Positions 26,240-34,959 of a DNA stretch of 64,000 nt are shown one piece after another. Positions within the stretch are counted from its first letter, which is position 1; each line of letters begins with the position of its first letter. The stretch is from NCBI RefSeq assembly GCF_900109265.1, contig NZ_FNZM01000001.1:124001-188000 (forward strand). Reading direction: 5' to 3'. The position numbers and the translations under genes were made by a program. The notes below the pieces were generated by a model. That model was not told the DNA's origin. It worked only from the letters and a program-made list of their open reading frames with translations, and did no database searches. Origin of the DNA: Paraburkholderia tropica. Lineage in GTDB: Bacteria > Pseudomonadota > Gammaproteobacteria > Burkholderiales > Burkholderiaceae.

Positions 26240-28561
26240 ATGAAGAAGCCGCAAGGTCGCATCGAACCGTATCACCACCCCGCCGCAGGCTGGGGCGCAC
26301 TCAAGCAGGTCGCGATCAACCTGATCAAGGAGAAGGTGTCGGGCGGCAACTACCGCACGCTGCTCAAGCAGAACCAGCCGGACGGCTTCGACTGCCCGGG
26401 CTGCGCGTGGCCGGACCGCGAACACGCGTCGACCTTCGAATTCTGCGAGAACGGCGTGAAGGCCGTGGCCGCCGAAGCCACCAGCAAGCGCGTGACGCCG
26501 GCCTTCTTCGAGCAGCACACCGTCACCGAACTGATGGCGCAATCGGACTACGAGCTGGAGCAGCATGGCCGTCTGACCGATCCGATGGTCTACGACGCGC
26601 AGCGCGACCGTTACGTGCCGATCGAATGGGACGACGCGTTCAGGCTGATCGCGAAGCATCTCAACGCGCTCGACAACCCGGACCGCGCCGCGTTCTACAC
26701 CTCGGGCCGCGCGAGCAACGAAGCCGCGTTCCTGTATCAGCTGTTCGTGCGCATGTACGGCACCAACAACTTCCCCGACTGCTCGAACATGTGCCACGAA
26801 GCCACCAGCCGCGGCCTGCCGGGCACGGTCGGCATCGGCAAGGGCACGGTCACGCTCGACGACTTCGAGCACGCCGACACGCTGCTGATCTTCGGCCAGA
26901 ATCCCGCGACGAATCATCCGCGCATGCTGGGCGAACTGCGCGAATGCGCCAAGCGCGGCGCGACCATCGTCTCGATCAATCCGCTCAAGGAACGCGGGCT
27001 GGAGCGCTTCGCGAGCCCGCAGCACACGCTCGACATGCTCTCGCCCAAGGGCGTGGAGATCAGCTCGGTGTTCATCCGTCCGCGTATCGGCGGCGACTTC
27101 GCGCTGATCAAGGGCATGGCCAAGCGCGTGATCGAACTCGACGATCAAGCCGCGGCGCAAGGCACGGAACGCATTCTCGACGTCGCCTTCATCGCCGAAC
27201 ATACGGTCGGCTTCGACAGCTTCGCCGCCGATCTGCGCGCGGAATCGTGGGACACGATCGTCGCCGAAGCGGGCGTGCCGCTCGACGAAGTGCTCAAGCT
27301 CGCCGACATCTACGTGAAGGGCAAGGCCGTCATTTCGACGTGGGGCATGGGCATCACGCAGCACAAGAATTCGGTGGCGACGATTCAGCTGCTCTCGAAT
27401 CTGATGATGATGCGCGGCAATATCGGCCGCCGCGGCGCGGGCCTGTGCCCGGTGCGCGGTCACTCGAACGTGCAGGGCGACCGCACGGTCGGCATCGAGG
27501 AAAAGCCGACCCAGGCGTTCCTCGACCGTCTGGGCAAGGCCTACGATTTCGAGCCGCCGCGCGAGCACGGCTACGACGTGGTCGAAACCATTCACGCGAT
27601 GCTCGAAGGCCACGTGAAGGTGTTCATCGGTCTGGGCGGCAACTTCGCGATCGCCACGCCCGACACGCCGCGCACCTTCGACGCCATGCGTTCGTGCGCG
27701 CTCACCGTGCACGTGACGACCAAGCTCAACCGCAGCCATCTTGTGCACGGCGAGGACGCGCTGATCCTGCCGACGCTCGGCCGTACCGAAATCGACCTGC
27801 AGAACGGCGTGCCGCAAGGCGTCTCCGTCGAGGACTCGATGAGCATGGTGCACATCTCGTACGGCATGAACCGTCCGGCGTCGAACAATCTGCTGTCGGA
27901 AATCGCGATCGTCGCGCGCATGGCGCACGCCACGCTCGGCAGCGAGAAAGTGGACTGGCTCGATCAGGCGAGCGACTATGCGAAGATCCGCGACGGCATC
28001 GAGCAGGTGTTCGACGGCTTCCAGAACTACAACGAGCGCCTCAAGCATCCGGGCGGCTTCCACCTCGGCGTCGCGTCGCGCGACCGCGTCTGGAAGACGC
28101 CGAGCGGCAAGGCGCAGTTCGTGGTGCACGCGATCGCGCTCGACACGCCGATCCATCGCGCGCGCGCCGAACACGGCCAGAAGCTCATGACGCTGATGAC
28201 CACGCGCTCGCACGATCAGTACAACACCACGATCTACGGTCTCGACGACCGTTATCGCGGCGTGTACGGCCTGCGCCGCGTGCTGTTCGCGAACCGCGAG
28301 GACATGACGATGCTCGGCTTCGAGCCGGGTCAGTTCGTGGATATCACGAGCGTCTGGGACGACGGCATCGAGCGTCACGTCACCGACTTCATGCTCGTGG
28401 AGTACGACATTCCGCGCGGCTGCCTCGGCGCGTACTATCCGGAAACAAATCCGCTCGTGCCGCTGGAATCGATCGCCGATGGCGCGGGCACGCCCACGTC
28501 GAAATCGATTCCGGTGCTGCTGATGCCCGCGAAGGCGGGCGCGGCGGCGCTCGCCGCGTAA
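26240..28561 (+). CDS. FdhF/YdeP family molybdopterin oxidoreductase
   Basis: The 773-residue protein resembles YdeP and the FdhF-like branch of molybdopterin oxidoreductases. Visible are the N-terminal DCPGCAWPD, SGRASNEAAFLYQLFVRMYG, NNFPDCSNMCHEATS at the active-site region, FGQNPATNHPRM, and the C-terminal cofactor-binding domain with TTRSHDQYNTTIYGLDDRYRG. There is no N-terminal 4Fe-4S cysteine quartet like that of true FdhF, so it is probably a single-cofactor enzyme. E. coli YdeP is linked to acid resistance; the substrate is unknown. It is followed by a strong terminator and is transcribed alone. Confidence 0.92.
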   Translation: MKKPQGRIEPYHHPAAGWGALKQVAINLIKEKVSGGNYRTLLKQNQPDGFDCPGCAWPDREHASTFEFCENGVKAVAAEATSKRVTPAFFEQHTVTELMAQSDYELEQHGRLTDPMVYDAQRDRYVPIEWDDAFRLIAKHLNALDNPDRAAFYTSGRASNEAAFLYQLFVRMYGTNNFPDCSNMCHEATSRGLPGTVGIGKGTVTLDDFEHADTLLIFGQNPATNHPRMLGELRECAKRGATIVSINPLKERGLERFASPQHTLDMLSPKGVEISSVFIRPRIGGDFALIKGMAKRVIELDDQAAAQGTERILDVAFIAEHTVGFDSFAADLRAESWDTIVAEAGVPLDEVLKLADIYVKGKAVISTWGMGITQHKNSVATIQLLSNLMMMRGNIGRRGAGLCPVRGHSNVQGDRTVGIEEKPTQAFLDRLGKAYDFEPPREHGYDVVETIHAMLEGHVKVFIGLGGNFAIATPDTPRTFDAMRSCALTVHVTTKLNRSHLVHGEDALILPTLGRTEIDLQNGVPQGVSVEDSMSMVHISYGMNRPASNNLLSEIAIVARMAHATLGSEKVDWLDQASDYAKIRDGIEQVFDGFQNYNERLKHPGGFHLGVASRDRVWKTPSGKAQFVVHAIALDTPIHRARAEHGQKLMTLMTTRSHDQYNTTIYGLDDRYRGVYGLRRVLFANREDMTMLGFEPGQFVDITSVWDDGIERHVTDFMLVEYDIPRGCLGAYYPETNPLVPLESIADGAGTPTSKSIPVLLMPAKAGAAALAA

Positions 28562-28611
28562 CGATTCGAAGCGCGTTCGACACGCCGCGCCGCTTCACGC
28601 GGCATCGATAG

Positions 28612-28639
28612 AAAAGGCCTGCAAACGCAGGCCTTTTTT
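28612..28639 (+). terminator. Rho-independent terminator after the YdeP-type gene
   Basis: An 11-bp perfect stem (28612-28622 with 28627-28637) with loop AAAC overlaps and runs into six Ts, 50 bases beyond the stop of the oxidoreductase gene. The A-rich left arm also gives T-rich sequence on the other strand, so it may serve the convergent cheY-end operon too. Confidence 0.9.
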
Positions 28640-28688
28640 CATTTTCGCGAGACGCTAACCGAGCGCGAACCAAGCGCTAAACGAGCGC

Positions 28689-29054
28689 TCAGCCCGCCAT
28701 CTTCCTGAACGTCTCCAGCACCGCCTCGCCCTTGAACGGCTTGACGATCCAGCCGCGCACGCCGGCCGCCTTGCCACGCTCCTTCATCGCCGGGCTGCTT
28801 TCCGTCGTGAGCATCACCACGTTGACGGCCGTGTTCGCGAGTTCGCTGCGGATCTTCTCGACCATCGTGAGGCCGTCCATGTTCGGCATGTTCACGTCGC
28901 TCACGACGAGCTTCACGCCCGGATTCGCCTTCAGCTTCGCGAGGCCGTCCTTGCCGTCCACCGCCGTGTCGACGTCGAGGCCGTTCTTGCGCAGAAAGCC
29001 CGCGACTTCGTCACGCACCGTGCTCGAATCGTCCACCACCAGAATCTTAGCCAT
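28689..29054 (-). CDS. CheY-like single-domain response regulator
   Basis: The 121-residue protein is a bare receiver domain: acidic pocket Asp8-Asp9, phospho-acceptor Asp53 in VVSDVNMPNMDG, Thr at 83-84 and Lys105 in VKPFKG. It has no output domain, so it signals by binding a partner, as CheY does with the flagellar motor. It is the last gene of the five-gene operon that begins with the receptor-kinase at 33862. Phosphate presumably comes from His459 of that kinase, and the two CheX-like proteins encoded just upstream are candidate phosphatases. Confidence 0.95.
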   Translation of the reverse strand: MAKILVVDDSSTVRDEVAGFLRKNGLDVDTAVDGKDGLAKLKANPGVKLVVSDVNMPNMDGLTMVEKIRSELANTAVNVVMLTTESSPAMKERGKAAGVRGWIVKPFKGEAVLETFRKMAG

Positions 29055-29095
29055 GTTGTCTCTTTCCTTTGCGCCGTGCACGGCGCATCTTGACG

Positions 29096-30100
29096 TCAAA
29101 ACAGTTCGAGTTCGCCGCTCACCGGTTCCGGCCCGGCGGCGGCCGCGGCCAGTGCGGCCGTCTCGTCGAAACCTTCGCGCGACCAGCCGAGGCTGAACAC
29201 GAAACGCTGATCGATCACCGCCTCGCGGCCCGTCTTCGGGCACGTGAGCCGGTACTTGATGCATAGCTGCGGATTGTCCGAGCCGAACGACAGATAGCGC
29301 CGCCGATGATTGATGAGCAGCGGCACCTGCACCTGCGCGCGAACCCAGCCGCCGTCGCCCGCTTTATCGCCCGCGCCCGCATTGCGCGCGTTCCCGAGAT
29401 AGCGGTTGCGAAACGCGCCCCATACGAGATTCGTGAGTTCGCCGAGCACGCCGTTCAGATCGCGGAAATCGCTCGCTTCCTCGCGCGCGCCGCGCCCTTC
29501 GCGCGGCGGCAGCATGTCGATGAGCGGCGTCTCCTCGGTCTGCATCAGCAGCCAGCCGCGGCACCACGCGGTCTCGATCGGGATCAGCGTAAGCACCTCG
29601 CCGAAGATGATGCGGTCGCGCACGATGCTCGGCGTGTCCCAGTTCACTTCGCGGTCCGGAAACAGCCCGCGCAGACGGCCGAGCGTCATGTCGGCGATAC
29701 CGTCCACGAGCGGGTCCGGGTAATCCTGCGAAAACACATGCGCGTCGAGCGCCGCCTGCAACGACTGCGGCTCGCGCTCGTTCCAGCTCGCGCGCGGCAC
29801 GCGCCGCAGCGCTTCGGGCAATTCGCCGTCGGTGGTCCGGCGCAGCACGATCGGCAACTCCGGGCGCGCGACTTCGAGCGCCACGGCCACCGCCGCCGCC
29901 GCGTCGGGCGAGCCGCCGAAGTCCTCGCCGAGCAGCACGCCGCCGAGGTCGTAATGCGTGTGCAGCGCGGCCGCGAGCGCGTCGCGGCGCACCGGCACGC
30001 CCATCAGGCGTTGCCCGGCATCGGGTTGCGCCAGCGCGAGCGCGCGGGCGGAATCGCTTTCGAGCAGCAACACCTTGCTCACCGGCTTGTTCGTGTTCAT
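29096..30100 (-). CDS. CheX/CheC-like protein with N-terminal receiver-like domain
   Basis: The 334-residue protein has two parts. Residues 1-125 look like a degenerate receiver (KVLLLESDSARALALAQ, then GGVLLGEDFGG and PELPIVLRR) lacking a clear phospho-acceptor pocket. Residues about 135-310 resemble CheC/CheX phosphatases, with LNGVLGELTNLVWGAFRNRY carrying the E..N...G pattern of that family. It ends in GELELF, nearly the same tail as the next CheX-like protein (GELEFF). The ATG has GGAAAGAG upstream. It is the fourth gene in the operon, 42 bases before cheY. Confidence 0.8.
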   Translation of the reverse strand: MNTNKPVSKVLLLESDSARALALAQPDAGQRLMGVPVRRDALAAALHTHYDLGGVLLGEDFGGSPDAAAAVAVALEVARPELPIVLRRTTDGELPEALRRVPRASWNEREPQSLQAALDAHVFSQDYPDPLVDGIADMTLGRLRGLFPDREVNWDTPSIVRDRIIFGEVLTLIPIETAWCRGWLLMQTEETPLIDMLPPREGRGAREEASDFRDLNGVLGELTNLVWGAFRNRYLGNARNAGAGDKAGDGGWVRAQVQVPLLINHRRRYLSFGSDNPQLCIKYRLTCPKTGREAVIDQRFVFSLGWSREGFDETAALAAAAAGPEPVSGELELF

Positions 30101-30178
30101 ACGTCTCTTTCCGACTTCCCTGCGATACGAAACTGCACGACATTGCACGACACTACATGCCGACGCGCGCGCGGCGCG

Positions 30179-30721
30179 TCAGAAGAATTCGAGTTCGCCT
30201 GCGCTTTCGCTCGCGTCCGCCATGTCGGCGGCCACGAAATCGAGCGGCGCGCGCGTGCAGATGCACAGCGTCGCGCCGAGGCGCACCGAACCGTCGATCG
30301 TCAGCGCCCAGGACTTCACGCTATCGGGCTTCAGCTCGCGCAGATACGGCAAACACTGACCCGACAGCGCATACGGCGTGGACATGCCGAGGTCCGGAAA
30401 ATGCTCGACGAGCTGCTGGTTCATCGACCCGCAGCAGAGATTGCCGAACTCCGTGAAGGTCTCGATGAGCGGACGTCCCGCACCGGCTTCCGTTTCGCCC
30501 GTGTAGTACGCGCGCGTGGCTTCGTCATCCTTAAGATGAATCAATAGCAGCACGCGAAACTGCATCGACGAGATCGTCAGCACGATCACGTGTTCGCCTT
30601 GCGCCACCTCGTTCGAGGCGGGCGAGAACTCGCACGCGTGCTGCGCATCGGTCACGAGCCGCGAGCGCGCCGCCGCGAAGAAAATGCGCTCGAAACTGTC
30701 CTGCGCGTTCGTGCCGATCAT
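30179..30721 (-). CDS. CheX-like chemotaxis phosphatase
   Basis: The 180-residue protein carries the CheC/CheX pattern in ETFTEFGNLCCGSMNQQLVE (Glu, Asn, Gly spacing as in the catalytic helix of CheX), flanked by the usual beta strands (HVIVLTISSMQFRVLLLIH). CheX removes phosphate from CheY-P. It overlaps the upstream MCP-like gene by ATGA, implying translational coupling, and ends in SAGELEFF, a tail shared with the following protein. The gap to the next gene is 78 bases. Confidence 0.85.
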   Translation of the reverse strand: MIGTNAQDSFERIFFAAARSRLVTDAQHACEFSPASNEVAQGEHVIVLTISSMQFRVLLLIHLKDDEATRAYYTGETEAGAGRPLIETFTEFGNLCCGSMNQQLVEHFPDLGMSTPYALSGQCLPYLRELKPDSVKSWALTIDGSVRLGATLCICTRAPLDFVAADMADASESAGELEFF

Positions 30722-31488
30722 GCGTGCGCCTGCGTGTGCGACTGCGTGTGCGTATCGGCGCGCGATTCGCCGAGTTGCGCATACAGTTGCTGCGTCAGCG
30801 AATCCACACTCGCGAGCGAGGCCGCGATCATCTTGCCGCCCGCCTGCACGTCCTGGAACGTCGCGGCGGTGATCAGATCGTTGCGATGCAGGCTGTCGCG
30901 ATAGCTCTTCGACAACTCCTGCGAACGCGTGGCGAGCGTACGCACTTCGCCCGCGACGATCGAAAAGCCCCGGCCCGCCGGGCCCGCGCGCGCCGCTTCG
31001 ATCGACGCATTCAGCGAAACGATCAGCACGTGGCTCACGATCGACGACAGCTCCTGGTTCTTCTGGTGCATGTCGTGGTTCTGCGCCATCAGCGAGATCA
31101 TCTGCTCGTGCCAGCGCTCGAAAGTCATCGACATCTGCCTGAGACGCGCCGCTTCGGCAGCGATGCGCTCGACGCGCTGCAAGGCATCGGCGCCACGCGA
31201 ACGCTCGGCGGCCAGCGCCGCTTCCATCGCGTCGGCCACCGACTTGCGCTGCGCGAGTTCGGCGCGCAGCGTCTCGATCTGCGCCGCCAGCGCGTCATGC
31301 TCTTCGGCGGCGCGCGATTGCGCGTCGTCAGCTTGCGCACTCGCCTGGGCGAGCTGTTCATCGTGCTGCGCGCGTTGCGATTGCAGCGCCGCGTTCGTAC
31401 GCGCACGCGCGCGCAGATGCAGCACAACCGCGCCAATCGCCACGATCACGGCGCCCGCCAGCGCGCCTGTCAAATACGGAAACACCAC
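30718..31488 (-). CDS. Membrane-anchored MCP signalling-domain protein
   Basis: The protein (about 256 residues) has one N-terminal transmembrane helix, a long coiled coil (about 30-120) and an MCP-type hairpin with the tip SLNASIEAARAGPAGRGFSIVAGEVRTLA. There is no periplasmic sensor, no HAMP domain and no C-terminal receptor-modification tail; the end is rich in Thr/His/Gln. The hairpin tip departs from the usual QTNLLALNAAIEAARAGE, which is the CheA/CheW contact, so it may pair differently. A GTG at 31488 is chosen because GGAGG lies 5 bases upstream; a GTG two codons earlier would abut it. It follows the kinase gene by 19 bases. Confidence 0.88.
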   Translation of the reverse strand: MVFPYLTGALAGAVIVAIGAVVLHLRARARTNAALQSQRAQHDEQLAQASAQADDAQSRAAEEHDALAAQIETLRAELAQRKSVADAMEAALAAERSRGADALQRVERIAAEAARLRQMSMTFERWHEQMISLMAQNHDMHQKNQELSSIVSHVLIVSLNASIEAARAGPAGRGFSIVAGEVRTLATRSQELSKSYRDSLHRNDLITAATFQDVQAGGKMIAASLASVDSLTQQLYAQLGESRADTHTQSHTQAHA

Positions 31489-31507
31489 AGCCACCTCCGA
31501 ACCGCGC

Positions 31508-33862
31508 CTAGCTCAGCGCTTCCTCTTCCTGCTGCGTGGCGCGCGCCGGTTCGCCTTCGACGGCGCACGCGCGCGGCAGATACACGATCGTTTCGAAGTG
31601 CCGGTAATCGGCGCCTTCGCGGTTGTCCGTGAAGCGCAGTTCGATGCGGCCGCCCTCGCGTTCGAGGAAGTCGCGCACCGCGTCCATGCCCACGCCGCGC
31701 CCCGACACTTCGGTCACCTGTTGCGCCGTCGAAAATCCCGCACGGAAGATGAAGGCCGCGATGGCGTCGTCGCTCGCCATTTCGTCTTCGGCGAGCCAGC
31801 CGCGCTCGACGGCGATGCCGCGAATGCGTTCGAGCGCGAGGCCGCGTCCGTCGTCGGCGAGCGCGAGGCGCAGCGCGCCGTCGATCACGTTGACGTCGAC
31901 CTGAATCCGGCCCGCGTCGTCCTTGCCTTGCGCGCGTCGCTGCGTCGGCATTTCAATGCCGTGATCGAGCGAGTTGCGCAGCAGATGCGTGAAGACGTCA
32001 CGGACCGTGCCCGCCGCTTCGCTGCGCAGACGCCAGCCGTGATCGTCGATGCGCACGACCGGCGCGACCTTGCCCAGCTCCTGCGCCAGCGACGGCAGCG
32101 AATCGAGCACGCCCGCGAGCGCGTCGTGCACGCTCTCGGTGCCGAACGCGCCCAGCACGCGGCGCAGCTCGGCGCGCATCGCGCGCAGCGAGGCAAGATC
32201 GTCGTCGCGGGTGTTGTCGATCAGACGCAGGCTCGCGTCGATCTGCTCGCGGCCGATCGCGATGCTGCCGTCCTGCGTGCGGCCGCCGCGACCGAGACTT
32301 TCGGTGTTGATCGACGCATAGTGATCGACCGCTTCGCGCACGCGATGCAGGTCGGCGATCAGCGCCTGCTGATCCCACACGTGATCCGGATCTTCGCGGC
32401 GCAGCGCGTCGTAACGCTGCTCGACTTCGTGCACCACGCCCGTGAGATGCTGGAGGCTGTACGTGCGCGCGTTGCCCTTCACCGTGTGCATGTTGCGGAA
32501 CAGCGCCGCGACGGCGTCCATGTCCGCGCAATCGTGCTGGCGAATGATGCGTTCGTTTTCGTGGATGAAGGTCTTCGAGCTCTCCACGAAGCGATGGAAC
32601 TTCTCTTCGCTGACCGCGAGAATTTCGCCGATCATCTGCAGACGGCGCTTCTGCTCGCCCGCTTCCGCCGCGAGTTCGCGCAGCTCGGTCACGTCGCGCA
32701 CGCAGAGCATCAAACGCACGACGATGTCGTTCTCGTCGGTAATCGCCGACCACGACAGATCGAGCACCTTGGTGCGGCCATCAGGCATCGCGCGCGTGAT
32801 TTCGTTCACGAGCAGATGCTGGTTGAACGCGAAATTCACGTCGTCTTCGCCGAGGCACGCGTGCACGGCGGCGTCGATCTGCGAGAGCGTATCGGCGTCG
32901 AGTTCCGTGTTCGAGAACACGAGGTCCATCAGCGAGCGGCCCGCGATCTCGTTCGTTTCGAAAATCGCTTCCAGATAGGCCGAATACTCGTTGTGGATGG
33001 TCGCGCCTTCGACCACCGTGAGAATGCCCTGCTGCATGTTCTGCAGCATCGCCTGAATGTCGGCGGTCTTGCGCTTGAGCTGCGCCGAGCTGTGCTGGAT
33101 CTTCTCGATCATGCCGTTGAACGCGACGATCGAATGGCCGATCTCGTCGAGACGGCCCACCGGCACGCGGCGCGTGAAGTCCTGGCTCGACGCGATCTCG
33201 CTCATTTCCTGCTGCATGCGCGAAAGCGGGCGCGTGATCTGGCGATACAGCAGCAGGCCGATCGCCGTGAGCAGCAGCACCGCGCCGCCCGTCACGCCGG
33301 CGATCGCGCTGGTGGTCGTGTCGAGCATGCCGTTGAGCGCGCTGATCGCGTCGTCCTTCTGGCGGTTCTTCTCGACGCGCATCGTGGTGACGATGCCTTC
33401 GAGTTCGTCGCGATACTGCGCCACGTTCGCGAACAGATAGGCCTGCGCCAGTTCGTTCTTGCCCGCGGCCTTCATCTTCGCGGTGTCGTCGATGGCGTTG
33501 AAATAGTTGGTGATGCTTTCCTGCGCCTGCGCGACGAGGCCGTCCTGCGCGTGGCTCGCGGCGGCCTTGCGCTGCACGTCGAGCGCGGCGCGCAAGTCGG
33601 CTTCCCTCTTCTTGAGATCGTCCTGAGCCAGTTGCGCGGTGGTCGCGTCGGGCGCGTAGACGAGCGTCATCGTCGCGAGCTGCACGTCCTTGACGAGCGA
33701 GACGAGGTCCGAGGAAGCGAGTGCGCTCGGCACGACGCCCTGCGTGACCTGGTGGACGTCGGTGGCGCTGCGGCGCGTCTGATAGACCGCGTAGCCGCCG
33801 ATGGCGGACAACGCGACGAACATCAGCACGATGAGAAGCGTGATGCGGTGACGAATGGTCAT
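31508..33862 (-). CDS. Hybrid receptor and CheA-like histidine kinase
   Basis: The 784-residue protein joins receptor and kinase. In order: TM1 (7-27); a periplasmic four-helix-bundle sensor (30-185); TM2 (188-207); HAMP (208-262); a PAS-like region (285-395); a short coiled coil; an Hpt/P1 domain with phospho-His459 in MHTVKGNAR; a linker; and a CheA P4-type ATPase (600-770) with HLLRNSLDHGIE, DDGRGL and SGRGVGMD. It ends without the P5 CheW-like domain and has no receiver. It leads the operon with the MCP-like, two CheX-like and CheY genes. GGGGAT precedes the ATG. Confidence 0.92.
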   Translation of the reverse strand: MTIRHRITLLIVLMFVALSAIGGYAVYQTRRSATDVHQVTQGVVPSALASSDLVSLVKDVQLATMTLVYAPDATTAQLAQDDLKKREADLRAALDVQRKAAASHAQDGLVAQAQESITNYFNAIDDTAKMKAAGKNELAQAYLFANVAQYRDELEGIVTTMRVEKNRQKDDAISALNGMLDTTTSAIAGVTGGAVLLLTAIGLLLYRQITRPLSRMQQEMSEIASSQDFTRRVPVGRLDEIGHSIVAFNGMIEKIQHSSAQLKRKTADIQAMLQNMQQGILTVVEGATIHNEYSAYLEAIFETNEIAGRSLMDLVFSNTELDADTLSQIDAAVHACLGEDDVNFAFNQHLLVNEITRAMPDGRTKVLDLSWSAITDENDIVVRLMLCVRDVTELRELAAEAGEQKRRLQMIGEILAVSEEKFHRFVESSKTFIHENERIIRQHDCADMDAVAALFRNMHTVKGNARTYSLQHLTGVVHEVEQRYDALRREDPDHVWDQQALIADLHRVREAVDHYASINTESLGRGGRTQDGSIAIGREQIDASLRLIDNTRDDDLASLRAMRAELRRVLGAFGTESVHDALAGVLDSLPSLAQELGKVAPVVRIDDHGWRLRSEAAGTVRDVFTHLLRNSLDHGIEMPTQRRAQGKDDAGRIQVDVNVIDGALRLALADDGRGLALERIRGIAVERGWLAEDEMASDDAIAAFIFRAGFSTAQQVTEVSGRGVGMDAVRDFLEREGGRIELRFTDNREGADYRHFETIVYLPRACAVEGEPARATQQEEEALS

Positions 33863-33980
33863 GTTGAAATCCCCGAGCCGCGCCGTGCCGGTCGCGCTAT
33901 CGTTACGCGACTCGTGACAAGGCAGGCCAATTTATTCAACGCGAATTATCGGCGCATCCGTATGACGAAATGATGAACGT

Positions 33981-34003
33981 ACTTAATTAGTGCGTTAGCG
34001 CAC
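33981..34003. promoter_or_regulatory. Adjacent small palindromes upstream of the kinase operon
   Basis: ACTTAATTAGT (33981-33991) and GTGCGTTAGCGCAC (33990-34003) are overlapping inverted repeats in an AT-richer island between the divergent kinase operon and AraC gene. Either could be a regulator site or, as RNA, a small hairpin. Confidence 0.3.
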
Positions 34004-34103
34004 GGACTCTAATTGTTTATGATGCTTGCCGCGCGGCGCGTGACTGCCACCGCGTTTGCGCTACCATCGAGCTTCACGCTGTTTCGTTTCCGCGAGCCCA
34101 TTC

Positions 34104-34946
34104 ATGCCGTCCACGTCCGCCATCGCTGCAGGCACCCCGAGCTTCTGGCGCGACGACGCCCTGCCTTTCATCGAAGTGCGCGCCATCGCCGATGGCCGCA
34201 AGGTCAGCTATGGCCGTCACGCGCACAGCACGTTTTCGATCGGCGCGGTCACGGGCGGGCACAGCACCTATCTGAACGGCAATACGTTGCAGCATATCGG
34301 CGCGGGGTCGGTCGTCATCATCAACGCGAACGTCGTGCACGCGTGCAATCCGGCCGCCGATGAAGCGTGGGCGTATCGCATGTTTTACGTCGACGTGGAC
34401 TGGCTCGCGAAGCTGCAACGTGAACTGGGCTGCGGCGCGCAGGACGGCCTGCGTCCCTTCGAGCAGACGCTCACGCGCGATCCCGCCTTGTTTGCGGGGC
34501 TCAACGCGCTCTACGACACGCTCGTCGATCCGCATGAAGATAACGCGCGCAAGGAATACGCCGTGAAAGCGTATTTCACGGCGCTGCATCGGTCGCTGTA
34601 CCCGGCCATGCAGCCCGCGCCGCTCGCCGCGCGCGAACCGGATGCGCGTCTTGCGCGCGCCGCCGAATTCATCGACGGCAATTACACGCGCGCGCTCAAG
34701 CTCGACGAGATCTGCGCGGCAGCCGACCTGTCGCCGTCGCATCTGATCCGTGCGTTTCGCGAGCAGTACGGCATGACGCCGCACGCGTATGTCGTGAACC
34801 GGCGCATCGAGTTCAGCCGCGCGCAATTGCGGCGCGGTCACGCTATCGCCGACGTCGCCGCCGAAGCGGGTTTCGCCGATCAGGCGCATCTGCAACGCGC
34901 GTTCCGGCAATTCGTCGCGGCCACGCCGGGTCAGTATCGCGGCTGA
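34104..34946 (+). CDS. AraC-family regulator
   Basis: The 280-residue protein has an AraC-type N-terminal sensing domain (about 10-165, with HAHSTFSIGAVTGGHSTYL and GAGSVVIINANVVHACNP as cupin strands) and two C-terminal helix-turn-helices (LKLDEICAAADLSPSHLIRAF and IADVAAEAGFADQAHLQRAF). It converges on the LysE exporter gene, 13 bases away. AraC regulators with this kind of sensor often control amino acid exporters of the LysE family, so the pair may be functionally linked. Confidence 0.93.
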   Translation: MPSTSAIAAGTPSFWRDDALPFIEVRAIADGRKVSYGRHAHSTFSIGAVTGGHSTYLNGNTLQHIGAGSVVIINANVVHACNPAADEAWAYRMFYVDVDWLAKLQRELGCGAQDGLRPFEQTLTRDPALFAGLNALYDTLVDPHEDNARKEYAVKAYFTALHRSLYPAMQPAPLAAREPDARLARAAEFIDGNYTRALKLDEICAAADLSPSHLIRAFREQYGMTPHAYVVNRRIEFSRAQLRRGHAIADVAAEAGFADQAHLQRAFRQFVAATPGQYRG

Positions 34947-34959
34947 AGCTTCGACGCAA

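Noticed and set aside
23079..26243. A 1054-codon plus-strand open frame
   Set aside because: It runs antisense through three clear genes (LysR, winged-helix, MocR), and its Arg/His-rich composition reflects complementary codon bias.
26219..28378. A 719-codon minus-strand open frame
   Set aside because: It is the complement of the YdeP-type oxidoreductase gene, which has full-length family motifs; the antisense product has none.
30929..33973. A 1014-codon plus-strand open frame
   Set aside because: It is antisense to the receptor-kinase and MCP-like genes, both with clear domains; composition is typical of a shadow frame.
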